From Parasporobacterium paucivorans DSM 15970 (GTDB lineage Bacteria > Bacillota > Clostridia > Lachnospirales > Lachnospiraceae), in the NCBI RefSeq assembly GCF_900141895.1, contig NZ_FQYT01000008.1, forward strand, positions 38,058 through 102,057: a stretch of DNA of 64,000 nt, given 5' to 3'. Shown here one piece after another: positions 1 to 7,401 of the stretch; position 1 is the stretch's first letter; the number at the start of each line of letters is the position of its first letter. The position numbers were made by a program, and so were the translations under genes. Below the pieces are notes generated by a model, which worked only from the letters and a program-made list of their open reading frames with translations, had not been told where the DNA came from and searched no databases.

Positions 1-876
1 ACCTTCAGCCAGTTCCGTTACTTCCTGACGTATGGAAGCCCTCAGCTGCTCTTCTGAAAGATGTCCTGCAGCTTCCAGTACATCATATTTCTGCATATCC
101 AAAAACGTATTGTATACAACTTTATTCCCGGTGATCTTTTTCAGTTCCTTTATATCATTTATAGACATTAACTGAATGGAATCCACCTGTAAATCTTCCA
201 CGACTTCAGGCACAAGATCCTTAATCATTCCATCTGAATGAAGCTCGAATATTATCCCTTTGCTTTTGACGTGGTCGACAATGGTCTTTGTATGAGGTTT
301 GATAAGCTTTCTCCACACTTCCGGTGAGAAGAACAGGCCTCTTTGTGTGCCCCAGTCATCATGATAGCAGATGATGTCCGGTTTATAATACTGTGCTAAC
401 TTATCCACCAATTTGCATTTGTACTCTGCAATTGCGCCAAAAAGTTCATATACTTCTTCCGGATCCGTAAGAAGTGCACAAAGCGCATTTTCAAATCCCA
501 TCAATACGTGAAGACGTTCGAACAAACCATTATGAATCATCTGATACAGAGCATTGTTTTCTCTGTCAAAAACCGGAATCCTGTCTGTTTTTGCAGCTTC
601 TTCCCAGTCAAATGCATCCAGGTCCGGAAATTTTACAATTTCTCTCCATTCACTGACATCCTCCAGTATAAATTCCGGTCCTGGTACAGGAGCCGGATCC
701 CCTGGCTTGAAGGTCCATTGACATCCAAACCAATCTTCTCCCCCCTGGCTTTTTGGTGGTCTTTCATAGTAGCCTGCAACTGGTACATTATTGATTATCC
801 CCGTCCCGAATCTTGGCAGATACTCCGGCTTTTCATGATGAAACAGCTTAAGTACATTTTCTTTTTCAGATAACAT
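1..876 (-). CDS. Uroporphyrinogen decarboxylase / MtaA-CmuA-type methyltransferase family protein, 3' end cut by window edge
   Basis: The minus-strand frame is open from an ATG at 876 to base 1, giving 292 residues and no stop, so the C-terminus lies outside the window. The start has an AAAGGA box about 8 bases upstream. The protein carries the family signature HDDWG near residue 172, followed by FFSPEVWRKLIKPH and a KSKGIIFELHSDG stretch. These match the URO-D superfamily branch that includes cobalamin/corrinoid methyltransferases (MtaA, CmuA) rather than haem synthesis; no haem gene is nearby. The likely role, by family only, is methyl transfer from a corrinoid protein or demethylation of a methylated substrate. 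It is a divergent paralogue of the gene at 61777-62787, but has Gly where that protein has Cys in the HSD(G/C) motif. The substrate is unknown. Confidence 0.8.
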   Translation of the reverse strand, partial: MLSEKENVLKLFHHEKPEYLPRFGTGIINNVPVAGYYERPPKSQGGEDWFGCQWTFKPGDPAPVPGPEFILEDVSEWREIVKFPDLDAFDWEEAAKTDRIPVFDRENNALYQMIHNGLFERLHVLMGFENALCALLTDPEEVYELFGAIAEYKCKLVDKLAQYYKPDIICYHDDWGTQRGLFFSPEVWRKLIKPHTKTIVDHVKSKGIIFELHSDGMIKDLVPEVVEDLQVDSIQLMSINDIKELKKITGNKVVYNTFLDMQKYDVLEAAGHLSEEQLRASIRQEVTELAEG

Positions 877-1076
877 ATTTTATTCCTTTCCTTTCTCAAC
901 CTTGCGGTTAATATCTCCTCTGTTTATGATATCTACATTGTCGCATTTTTTTATCAAATCTTCAACTAAATCCATGCACGAATAATATTTTTGTTATTGT
1001 ACACGAATGCACAATGGCTGCTACATGCACCTTCTATTTAGAAACTGGACTATCCTCCACCCGCTGGAATTTAGCA
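877..1076. other. Intergenic region upstream of the methyltransferase-family gene
   Basis: AT-rich spacer of about 200 bases between the start of the partial gene and the terminator of the yebC unit. It must hold the promoter of the partial gene, but no convincing -35/-10 pair is visible; TTGATA followed 16 bases later by TAGATA on the minus strand is the best weak candidate. Two copies of CACGAAT lie about 20 bases apart near 975-1010. No coding potential is seen. Confidence 0.4.
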
Positions 1077-1130
1077 AAAAAAAGACCACCCGGCGTATAT
1101 GCAATATGGCATATATGCTGGGTGGCTTTA
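1077..1130 (-). terminator. Rho-independent terminator of the hlyC-yebC unit
   Basis: Two 17-base arms at 1086-1102 and 1109-1125 pair around a 6-base loop (15 pairs plus two A-C mismatches on the minus strand). On that strand the hairpin is followed by a run of eight T. It ends transcripts arriving from yebC and the repeat array and separates them from the methyltransferase-family gene to the left. Confidence 0.8.
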
Positions 1131-1409
1131 CTCGTCCCTTCGTTTGCCTTCGGCTAACTCCTGGGACTTCATAAAAATCCTAAGCAAACAGGCGATTTTA
1201 CTCGTCCTTCGTTAGCCTTTGGCTAACTCCTGGGACTTCATAAAAATCCTAAGCAAACAGGCGATTTTACTCGTCCTTCGTTAGCCTTTGGCTAACTCCT
1301 GGGACTTCATAAAAATCCTAAGCAAACAGGCGATTTTACTCGTCCTTCGTTAGCCTTCGGCTAACTCCTGGGACTTCGTAAAAATGCTCTTGCAAGCAAG
1401 CATTTTTAC
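1131..1409. repeat. Tandem array of about four 69-bp units overlapping the yebC 3' end
   Basis: The units start at about 1131, 1201, 1270 and 1339. The second and third are identical over 69 bases; the first is a 70-base variant and the last diverges at its yebC-proximal end. Each unit contains a 7-bp stem GTTAGCC/GGCTAAC with a three-base loop and an AAAATC...GATTTT inverted element. The junction sequence GACGAGTAAAA of each unit equals the last two codons and stop of yebC. The unit length is a multiple of three, and on the minus strand each complete unit holds a nine-codon ORF, MKSQELAKG, in one frame. No protein function is claimed. Confidence 0.85.
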
Positions 1410-2134
1410 TCGTCCCAATTATGATATACTTCCTGGACGTCGTCATCGGCATCCAGCAGGTCCATGGTTTTGTTGAAGTTTTTGATGTCTTCTTCGCTGG
1501 TAAGTTCAACGTAGGTCTGGGGAATCATGGTTACTTCGGCACTGGCTAAAGGAATTTTCTGTGTTTCCAATGCTTCTTTGACTTTTTCAAAATCTTCCGG
1601 AGCAGTTAAAATCTCATAACTGTCCTCTTCATTATTCAGATCCTCCGCTCCTGCTTCGATTGCAATCATGAGCAGTTCGTCCGGATCCATATCAAATTCT
1701 TCTTTGTCTATGATTATCATGCCTTTTTTATCAAACATAAAGGATACGCATCCTGGCGTACCAACATTGCCTCCGCCTTTTGTAAAAGCATTCCTTACAT
1801 TGGCAGCCGTCCTGTTTTTGTTATCCGTCAGAGCATTTACAATGATAGCAGTGCCGCTAGGACCGTAGCCTTCGTAGGAAACATACTCATAAACCACGCT
1901 GCCCGCGTCCCCGGCTGCTTTTTTGATTCCTCTTTCAATCGTGTCATTAGGCATATTGTTTGCCTTTGCCTTAGCAATAATCTCACGTAATTTGTTGTTG
2001 TTATTTGGATCCGCGCCGCCATCTTTTACAGCTACGGCAATTTCACGGCCAATAATGGTAAAAATCTTACCTCTGGCAGCATCATTTTTTTCTTTTCTAT
2101 GTTTAATGTTTGCAAACTTCGAATGTCCCGACAT
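1406..2134 (-). CDS. yebC: YebC/PmpR family (DUF28) protein
   Basis: A complete 242-residue member of the YebC family with the near-invariant start SGHSKFANIKHRK and the middle motif YEGYGPSGTAIIV. Family members are described as DNA-binding transcriptional regulators and, more recently, as ribosome-associated factors that help translation through difficult sequences; which role applies here is not shown. Its start lies 2 bases after the hlyC stop, so the two are translationally close. The last codons, Asp-Glu-stop, form part of the repeat unit that continues downstream, which suggests the array arose from or inserted at this gene end. Confidence 0.92.
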   Translation of the reverse strand: MSGHSKFANIKHRKEKNDAARGKIFTIIGREIAVAVKDGGADPNNNNKLREIIAKAKANNMPNDTIERGIKKAAGDAGSVVYEYVSYEGYGPSGTAIIVNALTDNKNRTAANVRNAFTKGGGNVGTPGCVSFMFDKKGMIIIDKEEFDMDPDELLMIAIEAGAEDLNNEEDSYEILTAPEDFEKVKEALETQKIPLASAEVTMIPQTYVELTSEEDIKNFNKTMDLLDADDDVQEVYHNWDE

Positions 2135-2136
2135 GT

Positions 2137-3510
2137 TTAAACCCTTTCTTCGCTGATTTCGTTATTTTCTGTTCCCTCTTCCGGAGAATCACCCGCCGGC
2201 GGAGTTATTTTTACTAAAGATATCATTTTGTTTTCTACGCTAATAATCTCATAATGATAACCATCCACATACAGATCATCCGGTTTATCATCTTCGGAGG
2301 GAATCCTGTCCAGTCTTGAAATAAGGAATCCATTTAATGTATCATAATCCTCCTCATTGAATTCAACCTTGAGGACATCTTCCAGGTCCTCCAAAAACAT
2401 GCTTCCTTTGACCAGGTAGCTGCCATCCTCCTGATAAATAATATCTTCTTCATCGACGTCATATTCATCCAGAATATTTCCAACGATTTCCTCCAATATA
2501 TCTTCCATGGCGATGAGGCCGGCAACCTGTCCGTATTCGTCCACCACAATTTCGATATGGATTTTATTGGACTGCATGTCCCTGAAGAGAACATCCAGCT
2601 TACGTGTTTCCGGAATGAAATGAGCTTTTCTTAACAATCCCGGTATCTTGGAAATTGGCATATCCCTAAAAGTTATATCCTCGTTGTATATCATGGCGTC
2701 CTTCAGGTGAAGAATGCCCAGCACATTATCTATGGCTTCCTCGTATACAGGAAATCTTGAATTTGATTCATTTAAAATGTAAGTGACTGTTTCAGACAGA
2801 GTCATATCCCCATTTATGGCAACGATATTCTTCCGGTGGGTCATTATATTTGCGGCTTCCTTATCTCCCAGCTCAAAGATATTGTTTATCATCTCCGCTT
2901 CACTGGCCAGAATCGTACCTTGTTCGTGGCCTTCATTCACCATGGACATGATTTCTTCTTCCGTGACTTCTTCCACTTCCTCATTCAGTCCCATTCCAAA
3001 CATCTTTAGAATTCCTTTAGTCAGAATATTTACGACTGAAGTAATTGGAGTGAAAACCACCATCAGAAATGAAACGATATCAACCAGTGAAAAACACCAG
3101 CCTTCAGAATATCTGGACGCAAGCTTCTTAGGTATCAGAACGCCAAAAGATAACACCAGAAACAGGATTATCAAGGTCACAATTATGTAAGAAACCGGTA
3201 TGACCAGCCAGTTTCCTGTCAACTCCTTCAATGCCCAGTCAGAAAGCATTCCTCCGAATTCATTCAAGACAATAATGCCTATCAAAATATCAGTAATGAA
3301 GCTTATGACCTGGATCGTACCTACAAATCTGGCAGGCTTATCAATAATTGCCTGGACTCTCTTTGCCTTTCCGCCACCCTGTCCATCGCGTTTTTCGAGG
3401 GACTGATCCGAAATATTCTGTATGGCAGATCCAAAGCCGTACAGAATCATGTTAATGATTATGCATACAATAAGTAAACCTATACTTGATAACGGGCCGC
3501 CATCATCCAT
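2137..3510 (-). CDS. HlyC/CorC (CNNM-type) membrane protein with CBS pair
   Basis: This 457-residue protein has an N-terminal DUF21/CNNM transmembrane domain (hydrophobic spans within residues 1-180), a pair of CBS domains at about 205-335 (including the MTHRKNIVAI segment) and a C-terminal CorC_HlyC domain at about 350-435, ending in an acidic tail. The family acts in Mg2+/Co2+ efflux or homeostasis at the cell membrane; the older label haemolysin is misleading. An AAGGAG box sits about 12 bases before the ATG. It has its own promoter in the 65-base gap after alr and is followed at once by yebC. Confidence 0.88.
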   Translation of the reverse strand: MDDGGPLSSIGLLIVCIIINMILYGFGSAIQNISDQSLEKRDGQGGGKAKRVQAIIDKPARFVGTIQVISFITDILIGIIVLNEFGGMLSDWALKELTGNWLVIPVSYIIVTLIILFLVLSFGVLIPKKLASRYSEGWCFSLVDIVSFLMVVFTPITSVVNILTKGILKMFGMGLNEEVEEVTEEEIMSMVNEGHEQGTILASEAEMINNIFELGDKEAANIMTHRKNIVAINGDMTLSETVTYILNESNSRFPVYEEAIDNVLGILHLKDAMIYNEDITFRDMPISKIPGLLRKAHFIPETRKLDVLFRDMQSNKIHIEIVVDEYGQVAGLIAMEDILEEIVGNILDEYDVDEEDIIYQEDGSYLVKGSMFLEDLEDVLKVEFNEEDYDTLNGFLISRLDRIPSEDDKPDDLYVDGYHYEIISVENKMISLVKITPPAGDSPEEGTENNEISEERV

Positions 3511-3554
3511 TTATAACATCTTCTCCTTTAGTTGTATTCAGCTATATAAAGCAA

Positions 3555-3583
3555 AATATACCATTTAGTGTCTGTTTAGTCAA
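3555..3583 (-). promoter_or_regulatory. Sigma-A promoter of hlyC-yebC
   Basis: Minus-strand TTGACT (3578-3583), a 17-base spacer and TATATT (3555-3560). The -35 box overlaps the alr stop codon. It gives hlyC and yebC transcription independent of the rex-alr unit. Confidence 0.65.
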
Positions 3584-4790
3584 TTTTTTTCTGGTCTTCC
3601 CAGGCGCTGATATCGTATTTATCATGAAAATAATCCTTTGTGCATACAATACGATCGTGCCTAAAGTATACCCGGGGCACCCTCTTGCCTATGTCACACA
3701 CAAATTCATAATTGAATGTGCCTGCAAGCTCTGCCAGTAATTCAACGGTTATGATTTCCTCATTATCTCTTCCGATAATCGTAACCTCATCATCCTCTGC
3801 AACATCCATAATACCGGTTACATCGACCATGATCTGGTCCATGCATACGCGTCCGATTATCGGAGCCTTGCATCCCCGGATGAGGACATGGCCTTTATTG
3901 GACAGGCTTCTCGGATACCCATCCCCATAACCAATCGGAATAGTCGCAACCTTCGTTTCCTTATCTGCTATAAAAGTCGAACCATAGCTGACACCTGTTC
4001 CCGGTTCCACAGACTTCAACTGTACAATATGGCTTTTCATATAAAGCGCCGGCTTCAGCACAACCTTTTCCTTCATTACCTCATCGGAAGGATATAAGCC
4101 GTATATTGCAATTCCAGGTCTGACAGTCGTAAAATTAATATCTGAAAGATCCAGGATGCATGCGCTGTTGGAGCAATGAGTAGTTGGAATGTTTATTCCT
4201 GCTTCTTCGAGTTTAAGGATAAAAGCTTTGAATCTATCCAGCTGGCTGTTTACCGAAGTCTTATCCGATTCATCCGCTGCGGAAAAATGTGTGAATATTC
4301 CGTCGATACGAATGTTCTTCAATCTGGAAATCCCGATTATGGAATTCAGAGATTCTTCGTTATCCTTGAATCCAATCCGGCTCATACCGGTATCTAGCTT
4401 GATCTGGATTTTAGCTGCTTTATTAAGTCCTCCGGCCCGCCTGTCTATCCCATATGCTGTTTTCTCATCAAATATAGTCAGATCAATGTCGTTAAGTATT
4501 GCCTCCTCATACATGGAGTGATGTGTATGTCCCAGTATATAAACCGGTTTGTCAATTCCGTGCTCTCTGAGGCTTATCGCTTCATTAATGGTAGCAACTG
4601 CATAGGAAGCCACCAGACCGTCAATTGTTTTTGCCACCGGAATGGCTCCATGACCGTAGCCATCTGCTTTGATGACAGCTGTTATGGTCGTGTTTGGGGA
4701 TATCGTCTTTTTAAGCGCCGACACATTGTCATAAACTGCATCCAGATTTATTCCCGCATATACCCTGTAGTACTTTTCTATCTCGTCCAT
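3576..4790 (-). CDS. alr: Alanine racemase
   Basis: A PLP enzyme converting L-Ala to D-Ala for peptidoglycan. The PLP-lysine motif AVIKADGYGHG places Lys at residue 41, and the catalytic Tyr is in GVSYGSTF at residue 269. VRPGIAIYGLYP and the GRVCMDQIMVDV block are also typical. The ATG at 4790 is chosen over an upstream in-frame TTG at 4799 because a GGAGAT box, embedded in the nnr stop, lies 8 bases before it. At 404 residues it is slightly longer than usual, with a charged C-terminal tail. It follows nnr closely; nnr, acpS and alr are often clustered in Firmicutes. Confidence 0.95.
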   Translation of the reverse strand: MDEIEKYYRVYAGINLDAVYDNVSALKKTISPNTTITAVIKADGYGHGAIPVAKTIDGLVASYAVATINEAISLREHGIDKPVYILGHTHHSMYEEAILNDIDLTIFDEKTAYGIDRRAGGLNKAAKIQIKLDTGMSRIGFKDNEESLNSIIGISRLKNIRIDGIFTHFSAADESDKTSVNSQLDRFKAFILKLEEAGINIPTTHCSNSACILDLSDINFTTVRPGIAIYGLYPSDEVMKEKVVLKPALYMKSHIVQLKSVEPGTGVSYGSTFIADKETKVATIPIGYGDGYPRSLSNKGHVLIRGCKAPIIGRVCMDQIMVDVTGIMDVAEDDEVTIIGRDNEEIITVELLAELAGTFNYEFVCDIGKRVPRVYFRHDRIVCTKDYFHDKYDISAWEDQKKID

Positions 4791-4795
4791 TTTAA

Positions 4796-6265
4796 TCAAT
4801 CTCCGATTATGTCCTTCAGACCGTCAATTATGTCAGAAGCCATCAGGGCACTTTCTCCTGTTTTTTTTACTGTCCTGTCCCCTGCCAGACCGTGGATGAA
4901 AGGACCGATAGAAGACGCAATATCCGTGCCCAGTCCCATAGCCAAAAGTCCTCCGGCTATCCCGGCAAGCACATCCCCAGCTCCTGCTGTCGCCATACCT
5001 GGGTTGCCGGATAAATTTATATAAATCCTGTCTCCGGTACAGATTACAGTTCCCGAATCCTTAAGGATGCAGGATATCTTATGTTCTTCACAGTAGCCCC
5101 TGCATGTGGAAATAAGATCGTTTTTGATTTTATCTTCTTCAATGCAGGTCAGTCTGGACATTTCCCTTATATGAGGGGTGATGATAATATCACTGTGGTA
5201 GCATCCTGTCAGATGCGGAAATTGGGATATTATGTTCAGCCCATCGGCATCTATCACAGTCTTTTTTTTCGCCAGCATAACTTTTTCAATCAGTTTCATG
5301 GCATTTTCGCTGATCCCAAGACCTGGCCCTGCCACAATGGCTGATGCCCTATCTATGTACCCAGATATCTCCTCAAAATCCGGATTGGACGCATCATACG
5401 TCTTTAGGATGGCTTCCGGCAGCAATGTCTGCAGAATTTCCCGGTTTTCTTTGGGAGTCAGTATCTGAACCAGACCGGTTCCCACCCTGTATGCTGACTT
5501 GGCACAAAGAAATGCTGCACCTGCCATATTTTCAGATCCCGCAATAACCAGAAGTCTTCCATAAGAACCTTTATTGGAATTTTTTCTGCGTCTGGGTATG
5601 CTGAGAAGATCCTGTTCCTCATGTGCAAAAATATCTGCATGTCCAGTTTGCGGAAAACCGATATCTGCTACAATAACCTGTCCGGCATAATCCGGTCCTT
5701 GACTGATGACGAGACCGGTTTTCAGAATTCCGAAGGTAACCGTGATGTCCGACACAAAGCCCGCACCAAGGATTGCCCCCGTATCGCCTGAAAGGCCAGA
5801 AGGAATATCTATAGCAATTTTAACTGCATTCGATTCATTCATCCGTTCGATCGTTTCCTTATAGACACCCGTTATTTCCCTGCACAGGCCGACACCAAAC
5901 AAAGCATCAACAATATAATCATAGGATTCGTACACCGGCCGTTCCGCAACCATAACTTCCAGTTTGTCAGTGACCGACTTTTGAATCTTGAACTCCTGTG
6001 TGGCTTTCAGGATATCGCCAATCACCTGAATGTCGACCCTGTAGCCCTTAAGCTTCAGCATCCTGGCCAGAGCAAGACCATCAGCTCCGTTATTTCCGGT
6101 ACCGCAGACAATCAGGATATTTTCCTGTTTACTGCACATTTTTTCCATTTCGCAAAATACGCTGAATGCAGCTCTTTCCATCAATGCTATGGAAGGGATT
6201 CCGATTTCGTTGATGGCATATGAGTCAATTTCTTTCATTTTTGACCCATAAATCAGTTTCTTCAT
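4796..6265 (-). CDS. nnr: Bifunctional NAD(P)H-hydrate epimerase / ADP-dependent dehydratase
   Basis: This 489-residue fusion repairs hydrated NADH and NADPH. The N-terminal YjeF_N (epimerase) domain includes IPSIALMERAA and GTGNNGADGLALARML. The C-terminal ribokinase-like dehydratase domain, from about residue 215, includes GSYGRLLVIAGS, VAGPGLG and NPGMATAGAGDVLAG, whose GAGD motif carries the catalytic Asp. The fused layout and length are standard. It starts 6 bases after the acpS stop and ends 5 bases before the alr ATG, in one unit with rex, acpS and alr. Confidence 0.94.
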   Translation of the reverse strand: MKKLIYGSKMKEIDSYAINEIGIPSIALMERAAFSVFCEMEKMCSKQENILIVCGTGNNGADGLALARMLKLKGYRVDIQVIGDILKATQEFKIQKSVTDKLEVMVAERPVYESYDYIVDALFGVGLCREITGVYKETIERMNESNAVKIAIDIPSGLSGDTGAILGAGFVSDITVTFGILKTGLVISQGPDYAGQVIVADIGFPQTGHADIFAHEEQDLLSIPRRRKNSNKGSYGRLLVIAGSENMAGAAFLCAKSAYRVGTGLVQILTPKENREILQTLLPEAILKTYDASNPDFEEISGYIDRASAIVAGPGLGISENAMKLIEKVMLAKKKTVIDADGLNIISQFPHLTGCYHSDIIITPHIREMSRLTCIEEDKIKNDLISTCRGYCEEHKISCILKDSGTVICTGDRIYINLSGNPGMATAGAGDVLAGIAGGLLAMGLGTDIASSIGPFIHGLAGDRTVKKTGESALMASDIIDGLKDIIGD

Positions 6266-6271
6266 AAAACT

Positions 6272-6634
6272 TCACCCGCTTTCCGCTATGGCCGTTGCAA
6301 ATGCAAACTCAGACGTATTTGTAATGGTCACATGTATTCGTGCAATCCCAAGCTGTCTTGCAATACTTTCAGCCTGATTGTACAGATTTACATAGGGTTT
6401 TCCCTGGTCATCCCTGAGAACTTCAATATCATTGATCCTGAATCTTTGAAAACCGGTCCCAAAACATTTGGATACAGATTCTTTAACGGCAAAATTTCCT
6501 GCAAGGAATGAATTCTTGCCTTTGCTTTGCTCCCGTTCTTTCGGTGTATATACACGACATAAAAAAGCCTCTTTTAAACAGGCTTTTTCAATGCGCTCTA
6601 TCTCGACAATGTCATTACCGATTCCAAAAATCAT
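6272..6634 (-). CDS. acpS: Holo-[acyl-carrier-protein] synthase
   Basis: At 120 residues it has the usual AcpS length. GIGNDIVEIERIE holds the Mg-binding Asp, and FLAGNFAVKESVSKCFGTGF holds the catalytic Glu-Lys pair. It transfers 4'-phosphopantetheine from CoA to acyl carrier protein for fatty-acid synthesis. It lies 12 bases after the rex stop and just before nnr, so it is probably cotranscribed with both. The ribosome binding site (GGTGA) is modest. Confidence 0.94.
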   Translation of the reverse strand: MIFGIGNDIVEIERIEKACLKEAFLCRVYTPKEREQSKGKNSFLAGNFAVKESVSKCFGTGFQRFRINDIEVLRDDQGKPYVNLYNQAESIARQLGIARIHVTITNTSEFAFATAIAESG

Positions 6635-6646
6635 CTCATGTCACCG

Positions 6647-7300
6647 TTAAATACGATAATCCCATTTTCCACTTTTCATAGCTGCCAGGTTAAATGACAA
6701 TTTCAGGAGACTGTCTGTCATGTGTACGTTTTCTACGACAACATCATCCCCAACATTCAGATCCACCGGAGAAAAATTCCAAATCGCTTTCACACCGGCA
6801 TTCACAATTTTTTCTGCAAGCGTCTGTGCTTCATCTCTGGGTACCGTGATGGCTGCAATATCAATCACATTATTCACGATAAACTCTTCCATTTCATCCA
6901 TAGGTCTGACCATGATACCATTCAGCGTTTTACCTATGACGTCTGGATTCACATCAAATATCCCGGAAATGGTGAATCCTCTTTTGGGAAAGGAAGGATA
7001 TTTTGCTAGAGCAGAACCCAAATTACCGGCTCCAACCAAAATCACATTATGTTTCTGTTCAACACCAAGAATTTTTCCAATTTCACCATACAGGTATTTG
7101 ACGTTATAACCATATCCCTGCTGTCCAAATCCACCAAAATTATTAAAATCCTGTCTTATCTGTGAAGCAGTAACTTTCATCAGCTTGCTTAACTCTTCTG
7201 AAGAAATTCTTTCTTCATCGTTCTCCAGCAACTCACCTAGATATCTGTAGTAACGGGGCAGACGCCCGATAACAGCTTTTGATATATATTTCTCTGACAC
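6647..7300 (-). CDS. rex: Redox-sensing transcriptional repressor Rex
   Basis: A 217-residue Rex with an N-terminal winged helix (ISKAVIGRLPRYYRYLGEL; the recognition region contains SQIRQDFNNFGGFGQQGYGY) and a C-terminal Rossmann domain with GAGNLGSALA for NAD(H). Rex represses fermentation and respiration genes when the NADH/NAD+ ratio is low. The start codon is GTG with a GGTGG-type ribosome binding site. It is first in the unit rex-acpS-nnr-alr and has a near-consensus promoter. A dyad over the -10 box may serve autoregulation. Confidence 0.95.
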   Translation of the reverse strand: MSEKYISKAVIGRLPRYYRYLGELLENDEERISSEELSKLMKVTASQIRQDFNNFGGFGQQGYGYNVKYLYGEIGKILGVEQKHNVILVGAGNLGSALAKYPSFPKRGFTISGIFDVNPDVIGKTLNGIMVRPMDEMEEFIVNNVIDIAAITVPRDEAQTLAEKIVNAGVKAIWNFSPVDLNVGDDVVVENVHMTDSLLKLSFNLAAMKSGKWDYRI

Positions 7301-7327
7301 AAATCCACCGCCTTTTTTTATAAATCA

Positions 7328-7362
7328 TGTTTAATTATAGTCAAACAATCCATTAATGTCAA
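7328..7362 (-). promoter_or_regulatory. Strong sigma-A promoter of rex, with an operator-like dyad
   Basis: Minus-strand TTGACA (7357-7362), a 17-base spacer and TATAAT (7334-7339): a perfect consensus pair. A 20-bp imperfect palindrome at 7328-7347, with outer arms TGTTT/AAACA, covers the -10 box. It only loosely resembles the Rex site, so autoregulation is an inference. Confidence 0.75.
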
Positions 7363-7401
7363 ACTAAACAATTGAAAACGGATACACCAAAACATACAAA
7401 T

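Noticed and set aside
508..873. Plus-strand 121-codon ORF at the left edge
   Set aside because: It is the antisense shadow of the methyltransferase-family gene, which has clear family motifs and a ribosome binding site on the minus strand.
1131..1409. CRISPR array
   Set aside because: The 69-bp units are directly adjacent with no unique spacers and no cas genes.
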